From NCBI GenBank assembly GCA_029261675.1, contig JAJDBA010000055.1:1-6324 (forward strand): a stretch of DNA of 6,324 nucleotides, in the 5' to 3' direction. This stretch comes from Nitrospinaceae bacterium. GTDB taxonomy: Bacteria; Nitrospinota; Nitrospinia; Nitrospinales; VA-1. Shown here piece after piece: positions 1 to 5,457 of this stretch. Position 1 is the first letter of the stretch. Every line of letters starts with the position of its first letter. The notes under the pieces are model-generated. The model saw only the letters and a list, made by a program, of their open reading frames with translations, was not told the origin of the DNA and ran no database searches. Both the position numbers and the translations under genes were made by a program.

Positions 1-1119
1 CGGGATATTGGCCTTAATTTCACGGGCCAACCATCCGGCGACATTAAACTCTGGAACGAAAATATGCTTCGCGTTTTTGGTCGCCTGCCGAATTTCCTCA
101 AACGGGAACGGACGAATGGGTTTAATTTTAACCAGTCCCACTTTAACGCCTTCTGCCTCAAGAAGTCGGATTGCTTCCCGGCTCTGCGACACAGCAGTTC
201 CAGAACCCACAATAAGAATCTCACGGTCCGTATTCTCTTCGTCAATCAAACCGTTCAGAAGAGGAATGGTGTGCTTGCGGGAACGCTCAACCGCTGCCTT
301 GATTTCCTGTTGCCAAGAAGCATGGGTAGCGTAACTGATGTAATTGGATTTCATAACAAACGGATCGCGCATCATACGGATCGGTGCGGTTTCCATATCC
401 ATAACCGGTTGCGGATTTCTGTATGGATCATAAGGAGTCAGACAGATATCATCCGGCGGAAGCTCAACCGTATCTTTAGTATGAGTCACGAAGAAGCCGT
501 CACAACAAACAGCGATGGGAACATGAACATCAGGCTGCTCGGCAACAATAAAACCCTTCAAAATAAAATCGTAGAGATCTTGTGCTGTTTCTGCATGCCA
601 TACCAACATCCCTGTCTCTAAAAGATAATGCATTTCCAAAGTGTCAGGCTGAATACTCAGCGGAGAGTTGATTCCTCGACAGGTCACGCAAACCTGAATC
701 GGCAATCGAGACCCTGCCCACATTGGGAAGTTTTCCATAGCCCGTAATGTTCCCGGACCGGCAGTGGTGGTGAAAACACGATGACCGCCAAAAGCGGCTC
801 CGGCACATTGGCCCATAACTGCGAACTCACTCTCGCCACGGAAATACTCATCCAGATAATCTTCAGCATACAACTCGCCGATCAATGCCGCAGCTTCACT
901 TTGAGGTGTGATGGGATAAGCGACGGATGTTCCCACGCTTGCACGTCGAATCGCCTCTTTAATCACTTCACTACCCGTCAGGAAGTTAGGGGTTTGCTCA
1001 GCTTTATAAAATATATCGTTAATATCGGTGTAGGTTTGGCCTTTTCTATTTTTTGTACCCAGCTTCACATGCTTTGAAGCAATAACTCTCTTGCCTTTTA
1101 TGTCAACTTGTTTATTCAT
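1..1119 (-). CDS. porA: 2-oxoacid (pyruvate/2-oxoglutarate):ferredoxin oxidoreductase, alpha subunit (partial)
   Basis: Partial: the frame is open for 373 codons from ATG at 1119 to the left edge, so only a short C-terminal tail is missing. The alpha subunit carries domains I and II of the thiamine-diphosphate enzyme that interconverts a 2-oxoacid plus CoA with acyl-CoA plus CO2 using ferredoxin, in the cytoplasm. Seen: the family signature YPITPQSE at residues 68-75, a FRGESEFAVMG stretch (93-103), TTTAGPGTL (117-125), LPIQVCVTCRG (139-149), CDGFFVTHT (206-214), and the domain II core ILIVGSGTAV (301-310). About 45 residues precede the usual domain I start (FLTGSEVIKEA, 46-56), a longer leader than I expect for PorA. 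The start is supported by GGGAG six bases upstream. It lies downstream of the CdhB-like gene on the same strand, probably in one operon; beta, gamma and delta subunits would be expected beyond the left edge. Substrate (pyruvate or 2-oxoglutarate) cannot be decided from this subunit alone. Confidence 0.9.
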   Translation of the reverse strand, partial: MNKQVDIKGKRVIASKHVKLGTKNRKGQTYTDINDIFYKAEQTPNFLTGSEVIKEAIRRASVGTSVAYPITPQSEAAALIGELYAEDYLDEYFRGESEFAVMGQCAGAAFGGHRVFTTTAGPGTLRAMENFPMWAGSRLPIQVCVTCRGINSPLSIQPDTLEMHYLLETGMLVWHAETAQDLYDFILKGFIVAEQPDVHVPIAVCCDGFFVTHTKDTVELPPDDICLTPYDPYRNPQPVMDMETAPIRMMRDPFVMKSNYISYATHASWQQEIKAAVERSRKHTIPLLNGLIDEENTDREILIVGSGTAVSQSREAIRLLEAEGVKVGLVKIKPIRPFPFEEIRQATKNAKHIFVPEFNVAGWLAREIKANIP

Positions 1120-1175
1120 AATTTACTCCCGAATAAAGAGTTTTTGGTGTTATTAAAATTCGGTATAAAGCTCAA

Positions 1176-1197
1176 CCTCCCCTAAAGATTCAGGAGG
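1176..1197 (-). other. Small inverted repeat in the gap before porA
   Basis: The arms CCTCC (1176-1180) and GGAGG (1193-1197) are perfect complements around a 12-base loop. In the mRNA of the left block this would form a 5-bp GC-rich hairpin between the CdhB-like gene and porA. No run of T follows on the minus strand, so it does not look like an intrinsic terminator. It could be an intercistronic stabilising or processing hairpin, or chance; its right arm meets the end of the gene relic described separately. Confidence 0.25.
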
Positions 1198-1271
1198 GCT
1201 CTACTACAAAATCTGTCCTATCCATCTAATACTGGAAAAGCATCTACTTCCGTTGCAACCGCCTTCAATTT
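1197..1271 (-). pseudogene. Decayed second copy of the 3' end of the CdhB-like subunit gene
   Basis: This stretch follows the stop codon of the CdhB-like gene directly and resembles that gene's own 3' end. Minus strand 1234-1197 aligns without gaps to 1319-1282 with 29 of 38 bases identical. Read in the matching frame it gives Q-Y-stop-M-D-R-T-D-F-V-V-E-P, against Q-F-Q-M-N-R-S-G-F-V-V-E-P in the intact gene, then S and a TGA. Differences are mostly third-position (GTT to GTA twice, AGA to AGG) or conservative (N/D, S/T, F/Y), the pattern left by two coding copies under selection. The 5' part (TTG at 1268) reads K-L-K-A like KLKA at 186-189 of the intact protein, but it is 8 bases shorter than its counterpart, which breaks the frame, and a CAG has become TAG. 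I infer the tail of a lost tandem paralogue. The first 17 codons are also open in the frame of the intact gene, up to TAG at 1220-1218. Confidence 0.7.
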
Positions 1272-1916
1272 TTAGTTTACAGGCTCAACAACAAAACCAG
1301 ATCTATTCATCTGAAACTGAGTGAAAGAATTGGCTTGTACCTCAACGCCTTCGGCTTTCAACTTCTTAACAGCAGCAGTTAGCTTCTGAATTTTTTCAAG
1401 GTCCGCATCTCGAAAAGACAAACAGGCATCTTCATGACCAGCCATAGCACACATAGCCATTGTATAACAATTCGTAGATGCTCGAATCATTTTCAACGCC
1501 AAATTAGCCTGATGGCAATGCACTCCAATAAAAATACAAACATCAATTTTGTTATGCCAGATCGTCAAATTAGGATGATTCGGATTGATTTCAACCGCAG
1601 CATCAATCTTTGGATACTTGGGCCGATAATCTGCCATAGGAATCAATCTCATTGGAACTTCATTGGCCAATTCACGAATAGCCTTGGCCTTTTCTGCAAC
1701 ATGATCGTTCCATTTCCAAAGAACAAGAGGGCCGGGAAAAATGGTTGGAACCTTAGCTCCTAAAATCTTCCTGGCTGCGAATTCATAAGCCTCTTCCTCG
1801 GGTACTATTTTTCCCCCAATATGTGCTTCCCCGGGGTCCGGCAATACATTTCCCATAGTTGCAGCAGCAGGAGGTAAAAATGCCTCCGGCCCAGCTTTGA
1901 CCTCATAATGGCTCAT
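1272..1916 (-). CDS. CO dehydrogenase beta / acetyl-CoA synthase epsilon (CdhB-like) family small subunit, associated with 2-oxoacid:ferredoxin oxidoreductase
   Basis: 214 residues. From memory it matches proteins annotated as carbon monoxide dehydrogenase beta subunit family in Nitrospira, Nitrospina and Aquificae, where a fifth (epsilon, PorE/ForE-type) subunit accompanies pyruvate or 2-oxoglutarate:ferredoxin oxidoreductase. Adjacency to porA here supports this. Seen: an N-terminal segment rich in Pro and Gly (10-40), a central core IDVCIFIGVHCHQANLALKM (124-143) that reads like the Rossmann-type beta-strand and glycine turn of the CdhB fold, and a Cys-rich stretch (C127, C134, C150, C156, C165) with H133 and H135, possibly metal-binding but unproven. 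A charged helix (170-190) precedes the conserved-looking tail MNRSGFVVEPVN. No signal peptide or membrane segment, so cytoplasmic. The ATG has AAGGA eight bases upstream and a strong promoter at 1962-1990. The exact biochemical role of this subunit is not clear to me; it may stabilise or tune the complex. A relic of its 3' end follows the stop codon. Confidence 0.75.
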   Translation of the reverse strand: MSHYEVKAGPEAFLPPAAATMGNVLPDPGEAHIGGKIVPEEEAYEFAARKILGAKVPTIFPGPLVLWKWNDHVAEKAKAIRELANEVPMRLIPMADYRPKYPKIDAAVEINPNHPNLTIWHNKIDVCIFIGVHCHQANLALKMIRASTNCYTMAMCAMAGHEDACLSFRDADLEKIQKLTAAVKKLKAEGVEVQANSFTQFQMNRSGFVVEPVN

Positions 1917-1961
1917 GCTAATAATCCTTACTGATAAAGTTATGTTCGAAAAAAGAGGTTA

Positions 1962-1990
1962 ATAATAAACCAGCCCAAAAACCTTGTCAA
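1962..1990 (-). promoter_or_regulatory. Sigma70-type promoter for the CdhB-like gene and porA
   Basis: On the minus strand a perfect -35 TTGACA (1990-1985) is separated by 17 bases from TATTAT (1967-1962), five of six matches to the -10 consensus. Transcription should start near 1955, giving a leader of about 39 nt with AAGGA eight bases before the ATG at 1916. The -35 is embedded in two direct copies of AAGGTTT (1995-1989 and 1985-1979) with a 10-bp period, a possible activator site on one face of the helix. Confidence 0.6.
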
Positions 1991-2244
1991 ACCTTAATAA
2001 TTAAAATGTTTAGGCCTTTTCCCACTTGATATGGCTAGTATATCGTCTCAAACAGGTTAAGCCTACTGTTAAATGTCCGGCTAGCTACCCAGCAGGTCAT
2101 CAAACCCGAACATTTCACACGAAATTAATGCCTTAATAGCATATTTATCAATGGCTAACAGGAGGTTCTTCTTGACATTTCCTACATGCCCCACAACACC
2201 AAGGAGCAAGAGTAATTATAAGGTACCCTCCTCCACCCCCCGAA
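1991..2244. other. Intergenic region between the ferritin-like gene and the porA block; no gene seen
   Basis: About 250 bases with no convincing gene on either strand. It holds small inverted repeats: AACAG/CTGTT (2051-2070), ATTTC/GAAAT with a 4-base loop (2112-2125), and ATGC/GCAT near 2128-2142. None is followed by a clear T run. Next to the ferritin-like stop codon the minus strand is G-rich (2225-2240: GGGGGGTGGAGGAGGG). A plus-strand AGGAGG at 2160-2165 precedes a TTG, but the frame it opens reads antisense into the ferritin-like gene and has no protein-like character. No clear terminator for the ferritin-like gene was found. Confidence 0.5.
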
Positions 2245-2760
2245 TCAGATTTTTTTCTTCAAATCTTCTAAGAGCGCCAGAGGTTTTTTTTCCTCAACCA
2301 TCAAATGCGAGAAAATTGCCTTCACATCCAATTTTTTTTCATTTTCCAACAGGCTGGATAGGACTTCAATAGAACGTTTTTCTGACTCAATTCCAAATTC
2401 GAGAGCCTCCATATCACTTTTAAAGTTTTGCGCCGCTTTTGCTTCAGATGCTGGAAAAATTTTCCCCTTGATCTCATTACTGACAAATAAGTCGAGATGC
2501 CTGCGGGCTTTCCCTTTACCAGAAATGGCAGGTTGTAAAAACCGAACTTTGGTTTGCAAAGTCTGAATATGCTCTCTTTCCTCTTCAGCAAGGCGTGTGA
2601 ACATATCTTTTACTCTCGGGTCAGAAACATTTTTTGCGGCCTTCTCATAAAAACCGAGACCTTCTTTTTCGATGAACAAACTGATTTCAATCGCATCGAC
2701 ACATTGAAATGATACGGCCTCTTTAGCCGGTATTGATTCGCTTTTGGTCTCCTTCGTCAT
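2245..2760 (-). CDS. Ferritin-like / rubrerythrin-type diiron protein with an altered fourth-helix motif
   Basis: 171 residues, cytoplasmic, mostly helical and very charged. It matches the ferritin-like (rubrerythrin erythrin-domain) four-helix bundle: helix 1 with IEKEGLGFYEKAA (30-42), helix 2 with AEEEREHIQTL (58-68; E61-x-x-H64), a linker with GKGKARRHLD (81-90), helix 3 MEALEFGIESEKRSIEVL (117-134), and helix 4 LMVEEKKPLALLEDL (153-167). Family members normally bind two irons through Glu and ExxH ligands on helices 2 and 4 and act in peroxide reduction or iron handling. Here the helix 4 motif is E-E-K-K-P (156-160), with proline where H64's partner is expected, so one ligand is missing. 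There is no C-terminal rubredoxin domain with CxxC pairs, so it is not a classical rubrerythrin. The ATG has GGAGAG a few bases upstream. It stands alone, divergent from rnhA. Family assignment is firm; activity is uncertain. Confidence 0.8.
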   Translation of the reverse strand: MTKETKSESIPAKEAVSFQCVDAIEISLFIEKEGLGFYEKAAKNVSDPRVKDMFTRLAEEEREHIQTLQTKVRFLQPAISGKGKARRHLDLFVSNEIKGKIFPASEAKAAQNFKSDMEALEFGIESEKRSIEVLSSLLENEKKLDVKAIFSHLMVEEKKPLALLEDLKKKI

Positions 2761-2849
2761 GCTCTCTCCAAATTAAATGAGACCAACAATCTATCATATC
2801 TTTTGAAAATGCCTGCTATGAGAATCTGACCCACTGCCATAAATTCAAA

Positions 2850-2878
2850 TTTCTCCAATAAAAATAATATGTTATAGT
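2850..2878 (+). promoter_or_regulatory. Possible promoter for rnhA-mltA
   Basis: TATAGT (2873-2878) matches the -10 consensus at five of six positions within an AT-rich stretch. The hexamer at 17-bp spacing (2850-2855, TTTCTC) is a poor -35. If used, transcription would begin near 2885 and leave a leader of about 170 nt before the rnhA GTG. The 2761-3054 region must also hold the ferritin-like gene's promoter on the other strand; TATGAT near 2811-2816 is the best -10 there, with no good -35. Confidence 0.25.
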
Positions 2879-2965
2879 GTTTTCAGACATTTTGATCACC
2901 AACGATCCCAATGAATGAGAGGCTACACAATAGTCCCAAATTGCCAAACCACGAGTCCGTTCTAT

Positions 2966-3058
2966 ATGAAGGAGGAAACAGCCATTTCCAAAATATTAAC
3001 AACCTCAACCTGCTCCAAAACGTTCCGACCTGTTTTTTGTGGGAGCAACCTGCTGTGA
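2966..3058 (+). CDS. Possible 30-codon upstream ORF overlapping the rnhA start
   Basis: An ATG at 2966 opens a 30-codon frame ending in TGA at 3056-3058, which overlaps the rnhA GTG start (3055-3057) as GTGA, a layout typical of translational coupling. The deduced peptide begins MKEETAISKIL and ends GSNLL; it has two cysteines and no recognisable domain. The ATG itself has only a weak upstream GAG. A perfect AAGGAGG (2969-2975) lies inside the frame and sits eight bases before an in-frame ATT (2984), a rare but known start codon. Expression is unproven and this could be chance. Confidence 0.25.
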   Translation: MKEETAISKILTTSTCSKTFRPVFCGSNLL

Positions 3059-3486
3059 AGTCTGTTGAAATTTTTACAGATGGGGGATGTAAAGGGAATC
3101 CCGGTCCCGGAGGTTATGGCTGTATCATCCGAGGCGGTGGCAATGTTCTTGAACTTAAAGGATCGGATCCACAAACCACCAATAACATCATGGAAATGAC
3201 CGCGGCAATCGTAGCCTTAAAAGAGCTCAGTCAACCTTACCAAGTGACCCTGACAACCGACTCACAGTATTTGGTAAAAGGGATAACCGAATGGATTCAT
3301 GGTTGGATTAAGAAAGGCTGGATGACCGCTTCTCGTCAACCTGTCAAGAATAAGGAGCTTTGGCAAGAACTGCATAGCCTGAGCAAAAAGCATAAAATCA
3401 CCTGGGTGTGGGTGAAAGGACATGCCGGTCACCCCGAAAATGAACGCTGCGACCAATTGGCTAACGAAGCCATGGCTAATATTTAA
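3055..3486 (+). CDS. rnhA: Ribonuclease HI
   Basis: Cleaves the RNA strand of RNA-DNA hybrids (R-loops, replication primers) in the cytoplasm, using two divalent metal ions. With a GTG start the protein has 143 residues and the catalytic set falls at D9 (FTDGGC), E47 (NIMEMTAAI), D69 (TTDSQY), H123 (VKGHAGH) and D133 (ERCDQLAN), each one residue earlier than in E. coli RNase HI (D10, E48, D70, H124, D134). The glycine loop KGNPGPGGYG and the basic protrusion (WIHGWIKKGWMTASRQPVKN) are present, so it is the bacterial type I enzyme. The frame is open back to an ATG at 2911, but those extra 48 residues look non-coding and that ATG lacks a ribosome site, whereas GGGAG (3041-3045) sits nine bases before the GTG. 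It is shorter than E. coli RNase HI (155) only at the C-terminus. mltA follows 55 nt later on the same strand and may be co-transcribed. Confidence 0.93.
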   Translation: MKSVEIFTDGGCKGNPGPGGYGCIIRGGGNVLELKGSDPQTTNNIMEMTAAIVALKELSQPYQVTLTTDSQYLVKGITEWIHGWIKKGWMTASRQPVKNKELWQELHSLSKKHKITWVWVKGHAGHPENERCDQLANEAMANI

Positions 3487-3541
3487 TGCAAGCTGTCCGA
3501 TAACAAATTAGAACCCGACCCAAACACACAAGGGAGCTCCT

Positions 3542-4882
3542 GTGTTTTTAAATCAGAGACAATTTAATTCTCTTTCCAAAATTCGACTTCCCATTCCACA
3601 ATTAATTATTTTGGGGTTTTTCTTTCTCATCGCCTCCTGCTCGACCCAAGGCCCAAGTCGAACCGCAGACGTCTATCCAGACAAACCCAAAAGGTATGGG
3701 GAAAAGAGTGACCACAAATTTGACTATCGCGAAGATCGGTTGCGCACTAAAGAGAAAGAGGTTGCGCCTCTCGACATTCAGCCAGTGTTACAATCCATTG
3801 CCGATTTAAAAGGTTTTACCGATGATATGGACCCGGCATCCCTGAAAAAAGCCATCGACAATCAACTCGCCGTCATGTTCGAGCAAGACCCGGCCTCGCC
3901 TGTGCGCTTGGGCGACTTTACTCTCACCCGTGGTCGCCTCGTGGAAACTTTGGAGGCGTTCCAAAAACTTTTACAAAAAAATCTTCCACAAGAAGAATTC
4001 AATAAAAAAGTTTCCGAAGAATTCCTGCTCTACCGCGTAGGCAAAGGCAAAAACAAAAAGGTTTTGTTTACGGGTTACTACCGTCCTGTCATTACAGCAA
4101 GCCCGACACCTTCACCTCGCTTTCGCTTCCCGATCTACCAGATGCCTGATGAAGATTTTCAAAGTGTTAAAAGACAGGGCGGCATCCGATTGGTCGGAAG
4201 CAATTCCGGAATAAAACAGATTCGACAAAGCACCGAAAACTGGAGAAACCTGACCCGCGAAGAAATTGACCGTAAAGGCGCTTTAAGCCATCAGGGCCTG
4301 GAAGTTGCGTGGCTGGAAGATGAACTCGAACGTTATTTCCTACATATCCAAGGGTCCGGCGTATTGGAGTTTCCCGATGGAACCCGACAAGGCGTTCGCT
4401 ATCAAGGCTCCAATAGCTACTCTTATAATAGCATTGGTAAAAAGATGATCCGAGATGGAGTGATCACCACAAGCCAAGGCTCAATGCAGGAAATCAAAAA
4501 ATACTTCGCCAATAACCCACAAAATATTTCTAAATACCTCAGCCAAAATAAACGCTACATTTTTTTCTCACTCAGCGATGAAGGAGCCATAGGCTCAGGA
4601 GGCGGGGAACTCGTCGGGGGACGGTCGATTGCTACTGACAAATCCATTTATCCTGCGGGCGGACTCGTCTTCGTCAAAGTGCGGCAACCGGTGCTCGATG
4701 CCAACAACAAGATTAAATCGTGGAAACCGATTTCCCGATTCGTTATCGATCAGGACACCGGTAGCGCAATACGCGGCAAGGCACGCGCCGATCTCTATTT
4801 CGGGACAGGTAAGGAAGCAGGAGCCAAGGCCGGCCACTACCATGAAAAAGGAGAGGTCTACTACCTCATCAAGAAAAGCTGA
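3542..4882 (+). CDS. mltA: Membrane-bound lytic murein transglycosylase A (MltA family lipoprotein)
   Basis: 446 residues. Cuts the MurNAc-GlcNAc bond of peptidoglycan, leaving 1,6-anhydro-MurNAc ends, in cell-wall turnover. The N-terminus has a basic segment, a hydrophobic core LIILGFFFLIA (21-31) and a lipobox IASC with the lipidated Cys at 33; Ser at +2 predicts sorting to the outer membrane. A charged linker and a helical region (about 34-165) precede the MltA domain, recognisable by FTGYYRP (176-182) and LEVAWLEDELERYFLHIQGS (253-272). A C-terminal 3D-type barrel follows with GGRSIATDKSIYPAGGLVFV (359-378) and the Asp-rich DQDTGSAIRGKARAD (403-417), which contains the conserved aspartates that serve catalysis in this family. 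It is longer than E. coli MltA (365), mainly before the MltA domain. The start is GTG with AGGGAG five bases upstream; no in-frame ATG precedes the signal peptide. Its stop abuts that of the convergent phosphoribosyltransferase gene. Confidence 0.92.
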   Translation: MFLNQRQFNSLSKIRLPIPQLIILGFFFLIASCSTQGPSRTADVYPDKPKRYGEKSDHKFDYREDRLRTKEKEVAPLDIQPVLQSIADLKGFTDDMDPASLKKAIDNQLAVMFEQDPASPVRLGDFTLTRGRLVETLEAFQKLLQKNLPQEEFNKKVSEEFLLYRVGKGKNKKVLFTGYYRPVITASPTPSPRFRFPIYQMPDEDFQSVKRQGGIRLVGSNSGIKQIRQSTENWRNLTREEIDRKGALSHQGLEVAWLEDELERYFLHIQGSGVLEFPDGTRQGVRYQGSNSYSYNSIGKKMIRDGVITTSQGSMQEIKKYFANNPQNISKYLSQNKRYIFFSLSDEGAIGSGGGELVGGRSIATDKSIYPAGGLVFVKVRQPVLDANNKIKSWKPISRFVIDQDTGSAIRGKARADLYFGTGKEAGAKAGHYHEKGEVYYLIKKS

Positions 4883-4885
4883 TCA
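4880..4885. other. Zero-spacer convergent stop codons
   Basis: The TGA of mltA (4880-4882) and the TGA of the minus-strand phosphoribosyltransferase gene (complement of 4883-4885) touch and form the palindrome TGATCA. There is no intergenic room for a bidirectional terminator, so any terminator or transcript end must lie inside the opposing gene. Confidence 0.9.
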
Positions 4886-5425
4886 AACCTCGTTGAACAA
4901 AGACACCAACCGCTTGTCGATAAAATCCATTCTTTCATCTGAAACCCGCAGATGTTCTTTTGAAGGATCGCCCTTCACCGCAGAGTAATCCAGGTTCGCA
5001 GGGTTACGCTTGATCATGCAGGCGAAAGTAATGGTCTCCGGTTTTTCTTCCACTTCCAGATAATCAACAGCCCGAATAAAAGAATGCCCTGTGGTAGCAA
5101 TATCATCCACAATCAACCAATGCGTGTCTGAAGGATAGGCCGGAGCGGGGTTTTGCGCGTAATCCAATCTTTTCTTTGGCATAATGTGAAACGGCAAATT
5201 CATTAATTGGGAAAGCTGATGTCCAATACGAATACCTTCTGTTTCGCATCCCACCACCACGTTGAACTTGCCATGTTGCTTTTGCCAGTCCAGAAGTTTT
5301 TTGAGCAGCACTTCGCAATAAGCTTCGTTCATTGCATCCGACAACTCACCATACTCATAGGTATAAGTCGATTTGACCCCTGAATTGAGTGTAAAGTTTC
5401 CCTCATGAATTATTCTTGAAAACAC
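4883..5425 (-). CDS. Orotate phosphoribosyltransferase-like PRTase
   Basis: 180 residues, cytoplasmic. The type I phosphoribosyltransferase signature is clear: WLIVDDIATTGHSFIRAV (103-120), a hydrophobic strand, two acidic residues and the TTG loop that hold PRPP. The N-terminal FTLNSGVKSTYTYEY (11-25) resembles the orotate-enzyme FTL-SG-KS-Y segment, and VVVGCETEGIRIGHQLS (56-72) matches the strand and PPi-loop region that follows. These point to the PyrE-like subgroup, which attaches ribose-5-phosphate from PRPP to a base. It is shorter than E. coli PyrE (213), and I do not see the flexible-loop KxxxHG motif of bona fide orotate enzymes; the region reads MPKKRLDYAQNPAPAYPS (82-99). It may therefore be a paralogue with another base or a salvage role, not necessarily UMP synthesis. 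The start is GTG with AGGAG nine bases upstream (5439-5435). It lies 32 nt downstream of pcm on the same strand, probably one operon, and converges on mltA. Confidence 0.75.
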   Translation of the reverse strand: MFSRIIHEGNFTLNSGVKSTYTYEYGELSDAMNEAYCEVLLKKLLDWQKQHGKFNVVVGCETEGIRIGHQLSQLMNLPFHIMPKKRLDYAQNPAPAYPSDTHWLIVDDIATTGHSFIRAVDYLEVEEKPETITFACMIKRNPANLDYSAVKGDPSKEHLRVSDERMDFIDKRLVSLFNEV

Positions 5426-5457
5426 TTTTAATAGCTCCTGTTAAAACAATATTTACA

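Noticed and set aside
64..621. Long plus-strand ORF opposite porA
   Set aside because: It is antisense to a well-conserved oxidoreductase subunit and its translation shows no domain-like features.
1176..1197. Intrinsic terminator between the CdhB-like gene and porA
   Set aside because: The hairpin has only 5-bp arms and a 12-base loop, and no T run follows on the minus strand.
2080..2125. Possible tRNA or structured RNA in the 330-base gap
   Set aside because: I could not fold a cloverleaf, and no T-loop or anticodon arm signature is present; only short AT-rich inverted repeats were found.
2151..2372. Plus-strand ORF with an AGGAGG nearby
   Set aside because: Most of it is antisense to the ferritin-like gene, its composition is Pro/Ser/Phe-rich as expected of a shadow frame, and it resembles nothing known.
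2911..3054. 48-residue N-terminal extension of RNase HI from ATG 2911
   Set aside because: No ribosome site at 2911 and the extension has no protein-like character. The GTG at 3055 has GGGAG upstream and reproduces the catalytic numbering of E. coli RNase HI minus one.
3533..3540. GGAGCTCC palindrome overlapping the mltA ribosome site
   Set aside because: It has no loop and so cannot form a hairpin; it is most simply a chance palindrome around the Shine-Dalgarno sequence.
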